Assembly (NCBI GenBank): GCA_964454795.1
Contig: CAYVUM010000011.1
Span: 1-47,597 of the forward strand
Direction of reading: 5' to 3'
Source: CAYVUM01 sp964454795
GTDB taxonomy: Bacteria; Pseudomonadota; Alphaproteobacteria; Rhodospirillales; Defluviicoccaceae
Length of the DNA: 47,597 nucleotides
Below, piece by piece: positions 27,901-34,268 of this stretch (position 1 is its first letter; each line of letters opens with the position of its first letter). The notes beneath the pieces are model-generated. The model saw only the letters and a list, made by a program, of their open reading frames with translations. It was not told where the DNA came from and ran no database searches. Position numbers and translations under genes: made by a program.

Positions 27901-30569
27901 CCACCGGTGGCAAAGGGACGCTGCCTGAGCTGGTTACCTACGGCGGCGGCGCGCTCACCGTGGAGGCGTTGGGTGACATCAGCAGCATCGTGACGCTGGT
28001 CGAGGAAGGCCGGGCCAAACTCACCGCCGGCGGTTCGTTCACCACGACCTATCATCTGCCGCTCGTTCTCGGCGGCGAGCCCCCTGTACCCGGCTTCGAA
28101 AGCGGGGCACCGATCCCGACGATGATCTTCCTCGGCGACGCGGACGTGGATATCCAGGCCCGGGGAACCATCGACCTTGGCATGATCGGGCAGCTGACAA
28201 CGGGCGCTGCGGGCGATGAGGAGGTTCAACCGTATCTCGGCACGTCGATCGGGCCGGCACCGTCCTACTATCGTTTTGCGCTGGAAAATGTTGGGCCTGA
28301 ACCGCATGCCCAGGAACTCGTCACCGGCGAAGCCGCTTCGATCGATATTGTGACTGTTACCGGTAAGATCACCGTGGATCCGGTGCAACTCAGCTTCCTT
28401 GGTCGGTATGGCGGATTTGGTGCCTCGTCGATCGGACTTGGCAGGACGGTATCCTATGAACCCAACGCGGCCAACCCCATCGCTCTGCCGCCAAACGCTC
28501 TGGTTGCGTCTCTGCTGAACGATGTCGTGCTCGCGACCCCGATCGCGATTACACCGGCCGCAGACGGCAACGTCGACATCCTCGCCGGCGGGTCGATCTT
28601 TTACTATCAGGACGGCACGTCGATTGATCCGAATTCTTTTAGTGCACTGCCTTCGAACGTCCGCGGCGCTGTCAAGTTTATTGACGCGGACCCCCGCAAC
28701 ATGGTCGGCCCCTTGAACCCGCGGGTGCCGGGGAGCGCCGTATCTCAAGGACCGATCGAGCTCGACTTCGACAATCCCACCCTTGGTGTCAACAACCCGA
28801 ACGCTGGCCGTTTTGACGACGGCTACGAGCGCGATCAGGAAGAAAACCTCGCCTATTCGCGCTTCTTCGTCCACGCGGACCCCGTGCTCCACCGGGACGA
28901 TCCGGAGCCGAGCCGCTTCATCGCGCTCAACGGTGATCTCATCAGCGGCATCGACCCGGATCGTCCCGGTGACCCGACGGATCCAACGTTCCTGTTCTAT
29001 CCGCTGCCGATCTACGTCAACGAGCCGGCGATCCTGTTCGCCGGCGGCGATATTCTCAACCTCAACTTCGTCGGCCAGAACGTCAGCGACGACAGCGTCA
29101 CGGTGATCCAGGCCGGCCGCGACATCACCTTCGATCAGGGCGCGAGACAGCAGTTTTCACCCGCTTTGCCGCCGACAGAGCCCGTGGGTATCGAGGCCCG
29201 GGGCAGCAACTTTGCCATCGGCGGGCCTGGTGAGTTCGTCGTGATCGCCGGTCGCTCGATCGATCTGAAGCCTTCCCTGCCGGAACCGGCACCGGGCCAA
29301 ACGTTCGCAAATTTTGCAATCTACACGGATACGCTCAGCCACGGGATCACCGCGATCGGCAACCGCACCAATCCGTTCCTCGCCCGGGAAAGCGCTGACG
29401 TGAACGTGTTGTTCGGCGTTGCCAATGGCATTCAGCTGGATGTAGACAGCGGTGGCGGCACGGAAACGATCATCGTGCCGGCAGAGCAGTACGCAACGCC
29501 GGCCATCCTGACCGCCCTGTTCGGCATGCCGACCGACCCGGAGGGTCCGGAAGACCCGGGCCAGCCGGGAGCCTTTGATACCTTCTTCGAGGAGCTTCGG
29601 GAGTCGACGACGGACGACGACCGTGCCCGGGCGTTTGCGGCGATCAACGATCTGTTCCCGGCGTCGGTCGGCTATTCGGACAACACCGGAGCCGGAGGAC
29701 AGGTCCAGACTGGTGATCTGGACATGATCAACGCGCTGGTCCGGACCGAATTCGGCGGCGAGATTAACCTGGTCGGCCCGGGCGGGCGGGCGCTGATCGG
29801 CCCGCTGAATACCACCGCCGGCCTGCCGCCCGATGCGATCGGGCTGCTGACCCTGCGAGGCGGCGACATCAACGCCTTCGTCGACGACAACTTTGATGTT
29901 TTCGCCAGCCGCACCGGCACACTGCAGGGTGGGAATGTGACGATCGTCTCATCGTTTGGCGACATCGACGCCGGCCGGGGACGGCGAACCGACACCGTCT
30001 TCCCGCGCCTCGTCACGGTCCCCAATTCAACCCTCGGTACACTGATCGACTTCGGTTCGCTGGTCACCGGCGCTGGCATCTTCACGACAGTATCGGTGCC
30101 GGGCGCGCCGATCGGCAACGTCTTCCTTTCGGCCCTGCGCGGTACGATCAGCGCCGGCGAGGCCGGCATCCGGTCCTCGGGCAACCTGTTCCTTGTTGCC
30201 AACCTGCTTGTCAACACGGTGAACATCCAGGCGTCCGGTCAGAGCTTTGGCGTGCCGCAGGCGCCTTCGGTGGCCGCGCCGGCGGTTTCCGTCGACGTCA
30301 CCACCCAGGCGGCACAGCAGGAGGTCCTGCAGGACCTCGCCGTGGCCAGCCGCGAAGAGCAAGCGGCAAATCAGCAAGCTCAGCAGCCGTCAATCATCCA
30401 GGTGGAAGTCATCGGGCTCACCCCCGTCGGCGGGGTTGCGCCGCCGGCCGCTCCGGGGGAAGATGGTGTTGGGGACGAGGAAGACGACGGCACCGGTGCG
30501 AATGAGCAGGCCGGTGAGCAGGCAAGGATGCTCCCGCGGGTCGAAGGAGCCGGTGCCGGCAGCGGTTAA
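15909..30569 (+). CDS. Giant filamentous-haemagglutinin-family exoprotein (about 4,886 aa)
   Basis: The order is: an extended signal peptide (hydrophobic core LRLLLAGVSLTALVAAAGG), an Ala/Gln-rich helical segment to about residue 200, a filamentous-haemagglutinin N-terminal secretion domain (about 205-345; FDIGENTKLVIDQ, PSQIRGSIEAPGELFIINKNGIIF, RTSQINVNSFLAST), and several thousand residues of Gly/Asp/Ala-rich beta-helix-like sequence. The C-terminal domain (about 4577-4780) resembles DUF3739 (LTLRGGDINAF, GDIDAGRGRRT, GTISAGEAGIRSSGN). A 228-residue module is duplicated at about 2678-2905 and 3449-3675. The family forms secreted surface fibres for adhesion. The usual NPNG of the secretion domain reads NKNG (318-321). 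No TpsB partner, PEP-CTERM or RTX signal is seen. TTG 15909 is chosen because GGAG lies 6 bp upstream; TTG 15897 and ATG 15960 are alternatives. A protease and T2SS genes follow. Confidence 0.9.
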   Translation: MKQAKRDCVIGSASASPMRRSVFVSGNGSGGCRHEGSRQRRTPGLGLRLLLAGVSLTALVAAAGGPALAASRGAPVAGVSGPGPTAAASGAAAQSAAAAQQTAAAAANAARAHRASRAAAVVQQMTQQTATLRAQARNAALAKQQAEANYLAQSAISAAHNKRAGDALNSQLQRMQQLREGSLAAESQISDGLRRVKDGLLDLDNEQIHLTTENGNIVSIEENGEEITGLLPEEITTWINAEAPSQIKDGEAYIVTIDQTGQRAITRWTRFDIGENTKLVIDQDAPDWSMLARVTDPSGIPSQIRGSIEAPGELFIINKNGIIFTRTSQINVNSFLASTVDIGESNMTDLERDQYFLSPPDQEALSFSFKFRLKEDEAGNTLRDSSGRTIGELKTVDLGLRTFETDPVEVARLLQSEVDGIPRYVAAAETEPHGEADAEVGILVEPGARIATPQVEEGRPLGRVVLGGPIVENRGEINTPDGQVILAGARNFTLFNNDLLLDSAGPDAPARAEGIRGAVVRVGLVDNRGFQLPALDPDLAPGEGLNATANEFEYAILDTAVDPASPLGVEGRVMNSGVITAPRGNITVVGANISNEGVLHSTTAVNAEGSILVSAQDVRVVAFNQPNPGGQGCADGSCETLLDIKPGQIRFAPESTMAILPDRGLQADGTPRTIPAGTAGDFVSSFVRIDVGNGRVETAIDKDNVPPSLATSDIQDRDVGVLTALSDGISFANPDLPTVGLADFMGESLLYAPSGSVIITTANNANTLGLLNPDLNQILDAPFPASIVIREGAAIDVSGLMDIQVPVSDNVITTLPIGLNELADVPTQRDGPLLRAVVTIDRRITGETEDGRAWVGSPLFDASGFVDAVGLPVEQVMIDAGTIEIVGVSLVDDGADIGIAGGHIAYQGGEVRTTNLLDTNGRTVNIALADPFLNYAGIAEPQPGGGQFEAGYLHGGHAGRLVVSGASAPTISARDVGVSILEGDIRAAALRGPLQRQDAPVQGPVGADVVPPVRGDVRTGEIDLSRVRATTIDFAADDFGTGILRDRFVDPGTGLNGNGQDQFERPAPMLRDYVETPWSTDRLSESGAGRLSFANFRSSPRTNDFNDVESAFVSASSLAPETVTFHAGSQLILPPGPTFGGEASRLEITAQTITLNGRETTGDGREARGAEIYAPGGDLVFNLQVTGSPKRLPAIAPDEAIDDAAVRIARQAAYQSDLDNDANRGSFTLSDDAVLDVSGLWVNDAGASRNAVVGSDFIDAGSITFTTTEPGDAVEALSTIAFAEGSLVNLSSGGYVNRNRQFKSTGRGVPAGKGGDLTILFQDGGSPVVVPVALEDPDHPGSLLPPGDRREQIDDELRIAGQVLALGFEGGGTFTLRAPAIVIGEDASFDPTTPWLETVDSEPGMVRFDPQDLQLGFGAYDLTGLTTSTIEAGTLLVLQQPQWQPTSSAVTANSIFDAATVGFNSDRQATPVDFALRAEAWTDHTDVAVALDPATPTAAQGGFTTSNALVIGADARIRTDPGGNLTFEAVANLDVRENVEISAPGGSITLDQGSRTVSQPFDPGGTRPNEAFRPFDVSFVDNALWLRPGASLSADGTFVADPLSTELNGDVLDAGTVSLTANVLIAEAGSGISVNGATEVLRPARSSAGGARSRRGTADLTPFRVDGDAGSISINVAGSARLPAAAYIASDLSGAEAAGSSALGGTLSLETATGSSVQLLAQTPEGLSLTPEGVRAALENILAFGADRLARDDFESGIVGLTVETQDLAIQAAVQLALDRYFIQDMSAGGQVRVLEPPAGVLATEAVIRAPYIGLIGAEGEPTLPAPASPTVPVGDTMGNGDAAIVGRQLSYQSSGLVDIAALVQVDNTVEAPVDLLISAGQAVRFVPTATDTGTLVNQAALVAPGKIEIQALQVFPETGTQGVILTPGEVTISRPADALPGAAQTPFSAGGGILISARAIINEGDIRAPQGTLRFGITQRSRLEELYAGPTGTPVIIPSALFSVTERVEFAAGGVASVASGGQTLPFGYTVEQQDWFGVNGAVIFAPPEKRIAFDVNAQTGAADALVVLETAEVDLAGGGEVYAIEFVPGLGGSRNVLIESTTTDDAGEVYAILPGARGTDVPYAALDPFYFSGAPVDALLYRDPDFASTGLTLTTDVGIPGLPAGTYTLYAGRYASVPGAIRVQRVPGSENTPPGFTRSRQDGTGFVTGTRGFGATATGGRPELWAIQPDGIWQQYSEIIVSEAAPFFTAAAVAENQAVPRLPVDGGRLAVEIIGSLSLNGRFLFVPAPGGRGGEVDIAVDRIAITADGEAPVDDNGAPRDGFLVLTPDEVEALEAESVLLGGLRFSGPSGDRIEITAQEVFVRTTDENSLEAGELILAAREQTTIAESSVILSVDDGTGDLAPDIGFEGEGALIVVSNDLRRPRDIGADSRGGDEGGVAEIGENAILGRADGAGPSAGERAGSILIEATGETRFDGTISLGAERIDVTADTIEFVGAGNSGEGAVIGDDLLVNLLEAADVTLRARTVINFSAPTNFVGEPDQITFDTPTFSNQFGDREGSALVRLGADTVILTNSFAGSVAADDLAPAVAALEVVADTLILGGNGSGLDGLWFRAFASNRVVTGDSEAAAEFIVKGDIALVTPLVEAGSGTDFTLRAVGEGSKISLIEAFAFTVAQESRPDAGDFDTNILGVVTPFETTDTAFSFYFGDASGSDAGQPGAFSGPDGIAQANTTSIFLLQSAEGLSLGYVHDAPGDGTPGAASLLFTVAEGDEALLPGIADPAQALLVADGPPLAAGADLSPGEPNDSYYQDGDALRIDQLWAAGNTDGAILGGIDPTQPDLADLDLLVEYAPDLGRVEDQATPAGLDTRSNPARLVEWRVVDAGGEPVVLEARPLRRGRLRLTAEVIPVETPELTEAGGRLAFDAAGAIDVKTTVAARAGIADLRARDGNLVVEDGGEIVASGFSQTFVDKTVVGQGGTVSLQADRGNVVIDSAATGERAPIRVDAAEGGDAGTVRIATGMTDAGQRTQLVLNSANLAEPPMDNLIGEAPPRFFDGRGADGVGDQVGRGSGGSFFLDTAGRVDLLELAPELVSGGFIRTIDIRSGNGDLRLGVDPEDVMIPDEGGELPRLDWGVRDISLAADGGLVAIGYALINASTPSGGSIELYGRDGVYLAENARLRSINRTDPDERAENPDDPLLREGAITIGVGPDGVITLVEGSQIEARAMGEGFGAPDPSVPGGTIRFRLPFDSVLGAGATGEGRVVLGPHVFDADFGDPTAIIFEPYEQIDIGDADADARVVNTPGVIRDFPGANVNEWDNLRAAFDPVEKPEQFSDFVQAASTAFSGQPVQITPGLELINGYQPGDPANSGDITINASVDLSTWRFDGDGDGFAEAPGVLSIRAAGDVILRGSISDGFRLDNDDNIVTSEEVAAGELFSLSELFRISQETAPGAGDFDDNVLGEIRAFRTLGDALGFYFPDADPDATQPAAFGGPAEIVEANTTSFFLLQSAEGLSLGYVHDAAGDDTPGAASLLFTVGDGDGAVLPEVTDLAQVLLVTDGPPLAAGADLSPGEPNDSYYQDGDALRIDQLWAAGNTDGAILGGIDPTLPGLADLDVFVAYAPDLGEVADQAAVDGLGTRSNPARLVQWRVVGADGEAIILEPRPQRRGRLRIEPLADLNVQSWTYNITAGARLNSADPTAVAPVTTFETPESPGPSLAERGNVLIGNAATFVPPTRQNPEPGNPLGDNVIIRTGTGDINIAAGGAGLGSRAGDRRVFGYTQAQGEEFERAQAAGLRFPDDASVLLVSPTAVVYTAGVNVPSEPGFEDTGGVRELEVEPYEERSLTKSGDTGGVDPNRVNIRTTEAAFPTRGGDITVTAPNGSVVGQQHYTDQVEGRDIAVIDRPGQGGFIGNIPDEELAYIGQLFTPWLLSQGEGNPTRTNVPEDVFAGGTQSAHWVITGAFQQGIATLGGGDLTVTAGQDVRDISLSIVSAHRATGGKGTLPELVTYGGGALTVEALGDISSIVTLVEEGRAKLTAGGSFTTTYHLPLVLGGEPPVPGFESGAPIPTMIFLGDADVDIQARGTIDLGMIGQLTTGAAGDEEVQPYLGTSIGPAPSYYRFALENVGPEPHAQELVTGEAASIDIVTVTGKITVDPVQLSFLGRYGGFGASSIGLGRTVSYEPNAANPIALPPNALVASLLNDVVLATPIAITPAADGNVDILAGGSIFYYQDGTSIDPNSFSALPSNVRGAVKFIDADPRNMVGPLNPRVPGSAVSQGPIELDFDNPTLGVNNPNAGRFDDGYERDQEENLAYSRFFVHADPVLHRDDPEPSRFIALNGDLISGIDPDRPGDPTDPTFLFYPLPIYVNEPAILFAGGDILNLNFVGQNVSDDSVTVIQAGRDITFDQGARQQFSPALPPTEPVGIEARGSNFAIGGPGEFVVIAGRSIDLKPSLPEPAPGQTFANFAIYTDTLSHGITAIGNRTNPFLARESADVNVLFGVANGIQLDVDSGGGTETIIVPAEQYATPAILTALFGMPTDPEGPEDPGQPGAFDTFFEELRESTTDDDRARAFAAINDLFPASVGYSDNTGAGGQVQTGDLDMINALVRTEFGGEINLVGPGGRALIGPLNTTAGLPPDAIGLLTLRGGDINAFVDDNFDVFASRTGTLQGGNVTIVSSFGDIDAGRGRRTDTVFPRLVTVPNSTLGTLIDFGSLVTGAGIFTTVSVPGAPIGNVFLSALRGTISAGEAGIRSSGNLFLVANLLVNTVNIQASGQSFGVPQAPSVAAPAVSVDVTTQAAQQEVLQDLAVASREEQAANQQAQQPSIIQVEVIGLTPVGGVAPPAAPGEDGVGDEEDDGTGANEQAGEQARMLPRVEGAGAGSG
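23941..24623 (+). repeat. Intragenic duplicated module, copy 1
   Basis: Encodes about 228 residues of the giant exoprotein that align with 26254-26933. Shared landmarks are NTTS.FLLQSAEGLSLGYVHDA, GAASLLFTV, SPGEPNDSYYQDGDALRID and RRGRLR. The core at 24288-24427 differs from 26598-26737 at a single base over 140 nt, while the flanks have diverged. That points to recent gene conversion or strong constraint. Confidence 0.88.
26254..26933 (+). repeat. Intragenic duplicated module, copy 2
   Basis: Second copy of the 228-residue module of the giant exoprotein. It lies about 770 codons after the first, with a constant offset of 2,310 nt across the near-identical core (26598-26737). It begins at SQETAPGAGDFDDNVLG and ends at QRRGRLRI. 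Confidence 0.88.
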
Positions 30570-30622
30570 CCGCCGGGGGCTTGCCAGGGCAAACGCCACA
30601 GCGGGAGCAAGGCAGACAGGCG

Positions 30623-31351
30623 ATGTCGCCATCGGCGTTGAGCGGGCGGGTCCGGCGGAGTGGTGCCGTGCTGGTCGGGGCGCTGCTTGTCGCTCCACTG
30701 GTCCTGGCCGATCCGGCTGGCAGCGATCTGCGGGAGCAACTGCGCTATTTCTCCGAGGCGGAGCGGTTTACGGTCCACGGGTTGGCCCATGTGAGCGGGG
30801 CGTCGGCAAAGCGATTGCCGCGCCATCAGCCGACGGTCGAAGCGCTCAAGGTGATCCTCGAAGGCTTCGACTATCTTGTCCTCAGCCGTCCGGACGGCGA
30901 GATCTCCGAGGTGCGGATTCTCGGCCGCTCGCAGCAGACCGGTCCGGCCGCGCCCCCGCCGCGCGTGGCCGTGCCAACCCGGCGCGATCGCGGCTATCAT
31001 GAGCTCGATGTGCGACTGGTCGGGCCGAATGGACGTCCGCTGGCGGCAGCCCTGGTCCTCGACACCGGGGCGACCACGGTCGTGTTACCCACCTCGATGA
31101 TGGCCGGGCTGGGATTTGGCGAAGGAGACCTGACCGCCGGCTGGGCGGCAACCGCCGGCGGCCGGGTGAGAGTCTGGAATGGCACCCTCCCGTCGCTCGC
31201 CGTCGGCGATGCCGAGGTCTCCGCGGTCGCAGTCAGCTTCATCGACGACGCCCGGCTTGGCGCCAGGGGGCTCCTGGGGCTCAGCTTTCTCAGCCGCTTC
31301 AAGCTGGTCGTCGACGACGCGGCCAACGAAATCGTCCTGATGGCAAAATGA
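30623..31351 (+). CDS. Periplasmic retropepsin-like aspartyl protease with STN-like front domain
   Basis: A 242-residue protein with a signal peptide (AVLVGALLVAPLVLA). Residues about 32-105 resemble the small secretin/TonB N-terminal (STN) fold: LREQLRYFSEAERFTVHGLAHV, then TVEALKVILEGFDYLVLSRPDGEISEVRILG. Residues about 120-242 are a clan AA retropepsin-like domain with the catalytic VLDTGATTVVLP (Asp147) and the closing GLLGLSFLSRFKLVVDDAANEIVLM. One DTG motif per chain implies a homodimer, as in retropepsins. ATG 30623 is preferred over TTG 30581 because the signal peptide starts there. It lies 53 bp after the giant exoprotein and overlaps gspA by 4 bp (ATGA), so it is translationally coupled to the secretion genes. 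A role in maturing the exoprotein or a T2SS part is inference. Confidence 0.8.
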   Translation: MSPSALSGRVRRSGAVLVGALLVAPLVLADPAGSDLREQLRYFSEAERFTVHGLAHVSGASAKRLPRHQPTVEALKVILEGFDYLVLSRPDGEISEVRILGRSQQTGPAAPPPRVAVPTRRDRGYHELDVRLVGPNGRPLAAALVLDTGATTVVLPTSMMAGLGFGEGDLTAGWAATAGGRVRVWNGTLPSLAVGDAEVSAVAVSFIDDARLGARGLLGLSFLSRFKLVVDDAANEIVLMAK

Positions 31352-33258
31352 CGACGATGGCCGATCCCGCCAGCGACACCAGACACATCACCGCTTGGCC
31401 GGCCATGGTTTGCCGGCGGTTCGGGTTTTCCGAGCCGCCGTTCTCGATCGCTCCCGATCCGCGCTTCCTGTTCATGAGCGAGCCGCACCGCGAGGCTCTG
31501 GCGCACTTGGTGTACGGCGCGCGGCAGGGCGGCCTCGTCCTGCTGACCGGGGAGGTTGGCACCGGCAAGACGACGCTTTGCCGTCTGTTCATCGAACAGC
31601 TTCCCGAGGATTGTGAGGTCGCGTTTATCTTCAACCCGAGGCTGTCAGACCTCGATTTGCTTGCGACGGTCTGCGATGAGTTTCGCATCCCGAGGCCAGC
31701 CGCAGCCGGCACCAAGGCGCTGATCGACCGGATCAATGCCTGGTTGCTCGAACGACATTCGGACGGCAAGACCGCGCTGCTGATTGTCGATGAGGCGCAG
31801 AACCTGAGCGTGGATGTCCTGGAGCAGATGCGGCTGCTCACGAACCTCGAAACCAACAGCGCGAAGCTGCTGCAGATTGTCATTATTGGCCAGCCCGAAC
31901 TGCGTGAGCTGTTGAACCGGCCGGTGCTCCGCCAGTTTTCTCAACGGATCACCGCCCGCTACCATCTGCCGCCGCTGACCCGCTCCGAAACCCGTTACTA
32001 CGTGCAGCATCGCCTGCAGATCGTCGGCGGCGATCCGACGATTTTCGAGGAGGGCGCGCTGCGCACCCTCTTTCGGGTAACCGGTGGTATTCCCAGGCTG
32101 ATCAATGTGGTTTGTGACCGGGCGCTGCTCGGTGCCGCGGCCGGCGGCCAGACCGCCGTCAGCCCGCGGATCCTGGCCCAGGCAGCGACCGAGGTCTTCG
32201 GCCGGCAGCCGGCCCGCCCGGTGCTTGGGAGCCGCCGGCTGGCCCGGGTTGCGGCAGCTGGTGTGGTGCTCGCCATCGGTGCCGCCACCATGGCGGCGTT
32301 GGAGACAACGCCGGGCGTCGGGGAGCGGATCGGCGCGGCCTGGTCGGCGCTGACGGCTCCTGCCGCGGGCGAGGGGTCCGGGGCCGCCCCGGTCCGGTCC
32401 GCCGGCGCCGGTGCGCCCGCCGGAGCGTCCGAGCCGGTGCCCGAGTCCGCTCTGGCGGCGGAAAACCAGCCGATCCCGCCCGACAATTCTTCGACCGCGA
32501 CCGGCGCCGGGACACACGCTGGGTCGGATGTGGCTGCTTCGCTCGATCCCGAGACTGCGGCGGCGGCATCAAAGGCCGCGGACGATATTCTGGCGGCGCT
32601 GGTGGCGCTTCATGAGGCCGACAGGATTCCGGCAGCCAAACCTGACGTCCCGCCCGATGCGACGCCATTTCCCGCTGACCGGGAGCAGGTGTCCCGGAAA
32701 CAGGCCTTTGAGGCGCTGTTCGAAGCGTGGCGGCTGCCCCGTCCGCCGGGCAACCTGGAGCCGTGCGCTCATGTTGCCGCGTTCGGCCTGCGGTGCCGGG
32801 AGGGCTGGACTGATGTGGACAGTCTGACCCGCCTGAACCGTCCGGCGGTGCTGCGCCTGGACGGCCCGGCGGGCCGCACATTCGCCACGGTTACCGCGCT
32901 TGCGGAGGGGGGAGCGACGATGATTGTTGACGGCGACCGGGATGTCTGGCCTCTGGCCGCGCTGGACGCGCAGTGGAGCGGTGACTTCACGCTGTTCTGG
33001 CAGGCGCCGGAGGGATACGTGGCGCCGGTTGGTGTCGGGTATCGCGGCCCGGTCACGCCCTGGGTCCGCCGATCCCTCGCTTGGATCCAAGGCCTGCCCG
33101 AACCCGAGCCCAACGGCCCCGACTTCGACCAGCAGCTGCGCCGGGAGGTCCTGGCGTTCCAGGCGGCGAACGGTCTCACGGCTGACGGTATCGTCGGGCC
33201 GATGACGATCATGCGCCTCAATTCCGCCGTCGCCGGCGCGCCGCGGCTGGCCGACTGA
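31348..33258 (+). CDS. gspA: GspA/ExeA-like AAA ATPase with peptidoglycan-binding domain
   Basis: A 636-residue protein. It has an N-terminal ExeA-type ATPase (FGFSEPPFSIAPDPRFLF, Walker A GEVGTGKTT at about 68, Walker B LLIVDEAQN at about 145, and the sensor region PRLINVVCDRALL). A single membrane helix lies near residues 297-318. A Pro/Ala-rich periplasmic linker ends in a peptidoglycan-binding domain (REVLAFQAANGLTADGIVGPMTIMRLN). In Aeromonas, ExeA with ExeB uses ATP and peptidoglycan contact to help the type II secretin assemble through the cell wall. The start overlaps the protease stop as ATGA. GspB follows 28 bp downstream, as in exeAB. Confidence 0.92.
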   Translation: MTTMADPASDTRHITAWPAMVCRRFGFSEPPFSIAPDPRFLFMSEPHREALAHLVYGARQGGLVLLTGEVGTGKTTLCRLFIEQLPEDCEVAFIFNPRLSDLDLLATVCDEFRIPRPAAAGTKALIDRINAWLLERHSDGKTALLIVDEAQNLSVDVLEQMRLLTNLETNSAKLLQIVIIGQPELRELLNRPVLRQFSQRITARYHLPPLTRSETRYYVQHRLQIVGGDPTIFEEGALRTLFRVTGGIPRLINVVCDRALLGAAAGGQTAVSPRILAQAATEVFGRQPARPVLGSRRLARVAAAGVVLAIGAATMAALETTPGVGERIGAAWSALTAPAAGEGSGAAPVRSAGAGAPAGASEPVPESALAAENQPIPPDNSSTATGAGTHAGSDVAASLDPETAAAASKAADDILAALVALHEADRIPAAKPDVPPDATPFPADREQVSRKQAFEALFEAWRLPRPPGNLEPCAHVAAFGLRCREGWTDVDSLTRLNRPAVLRLDGPAGRTFATVTALAEGGATMIVDGDRDVWPLAALDAQWSGDFTLFWQAPEGYVAPVGVGYRGPVTPWVRRSLAWIQGLPEPEPNGPDFDQQLRREVLAFQAANGLTADGIVGPMTIMRLNSAVAGAPRLAD

Positions 33259-33286
33259 GCCAGCGGAGCCAACGGAGCGCCCGGCC

Positions 33287-34234
33287 GTGTCCTATATCCT
33301 CGATGCCCTGCGGTGTTCGGAGGCGCGGCGTGAGCATCGCGATCAGAGACTGCCCGACCTGTTCTCGGTGCACGTGCCACCGCGCCGGCCGGACCGCCGG
33401 CTCTGGTTCGCGGTTGGCGCGGCGGTGGTCATCTCCAACCTGTCCGTCCTGACGATCTGGTCCTTTGACCTGCTCGGACCGGCGAGCCTCACCGAGACAG
33501 CCGCCGGGTCTCCGGCTCGCGAAAGCGACGGGGTGCCGGCGGCCGGCGTGCCGCGTTCTGCCGGCGCCTCGCCTTCGGAAGCGATCCGCAGCGAAGCGGC
33601 GCCGCCCGCGCCGGCCCAACCAGAAGGCCGGGGCACCCCGGACCCGGCGCCGCAGCCGAACGGGAGCGCATCGGTGGCGGCCGGCCCCGGACCGCGCGAA
33701 CCCGCCGCCGGCGGCATTCCGCTTCTGGCTCCGCCACCACCGGTTCGGTTTGATCCGCCAGCGCCGCGAGCCGAGACGCCGGCCCGGATCGCCGTCGTCG
33801 CGCCGCGGGCCGGCCTCACCCCTGTCGATCCCGAGCCCCAGCCCCAGCGCCAGCCCCAGCCCCAGCCCCAGCCCCAGCCCTCCCGGCCCGGGTCACTGCA
33901 GGCCCCGCCGGGCCCTGCTGCCGCGGAGCCGGTCCTCGAACAGCCGGAATCGGACCCGGCGCTGGCCGTTCCCGGGATCGAGGAACTGGCGCCGGCGACC
34001 TGGGCGGAGCTGCCTGACATCCTGATTTCCATGCACAGCCACGTCGCGGACCCGGCGGCGCGGTTCGCGCGGGTCAACGGGCGGATCGTCCGGCAGGGCG
34101 AGTTCGTAGGAGAGACGCTGCAGACCGTCGCGATCACGCCCGCCGGGGTCGTCTTCCGCCACGGTGAACAAGAGTTCTTCGTCGCCCGCAATGCCAATTG
34201 GCGGCGGCCCGCCGCCATCGGCGAGAACCGTTGA
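33287..34234 (+). CDS. gspB: GspB, type II secretion assembly partner of GspA
   Basis: A 315-residue inner-membrane protein with a GTG start. The cytoplasmic N-terminus SYILDALRCSEARRE is typical of GspB/ExeB. One helix (LWFAVGAAVVISNLSVLTIW) is followed by a long Pro/Ala/Gln-rich periplasmic linker that contains a CAGCCC hexamer tract. The C-terminal GspB domain is recognisable in LPDILISMHSHVADPAARFARVNGR, then VAITPAGVVFRHGEQEF. It partners the ATPase encoded directly upstream in guiding secretin assembly across peptidoglycan. It is convergent with two small - strand genes. Confidence 0.85.
   Translation: MSYILDALRCSEARREHRDQRLPDLFSVHVPPRRPDRRLWFAVGAAVVISNLSVLTIWSFDLLGPASLTETAAGSPARESDGVPAAGVPRSAGASPSEAIRSEAAPPAPAQPEGRGTPDPAPQPNGSASVAAGPGPREPAAGGIPLLAPPPPVRFDPPAPRAETPARIAVVAPRAGLTPVDPEPQPQRQPQPQPQPQPSRPGSLQAPPGPAAAEPVLEQPESDPALAVPGIEELAPATWAELPDILISMHSHVADPAARFARVNGRIVRQGEFVGETLQTVAITPAGVVFRHGEQEFFVARNANWRRPAAIGENR
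33832..33881 (+). repeat. CAGCCC hexamer tract in gspB
   Basis: About seven in-frame copies of CAGCCC or close variants encode a Gln-Pro run (PQPQPQ). Unit length is a multiple of three, so copy-number change would keep the frame and alter only the reach of the periplasmic linker. Confidence 0.8.
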
Positions 34235-34268
34235 GCGTGCGATGGCTGTTGATCTCTGGCAGCCCGGG

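Noticed and set aside
25626..28892. 1,088-codon open frame antisense to the giant exoprotein
   Set aside because: It is the reverse-strand shadow of a GC-rich codon pattern. Its product is His/Arg/Gly-rich without domains, and the + strand frame is clearly coding.
30400..30569. PEP-CTERM or other sorting signal at the C-terminus of the giant exoprotein
   Set aside because: The tail is acidic, then Gly/Ala-rich, with no VPEP motif, membrane helix or basic cluster.
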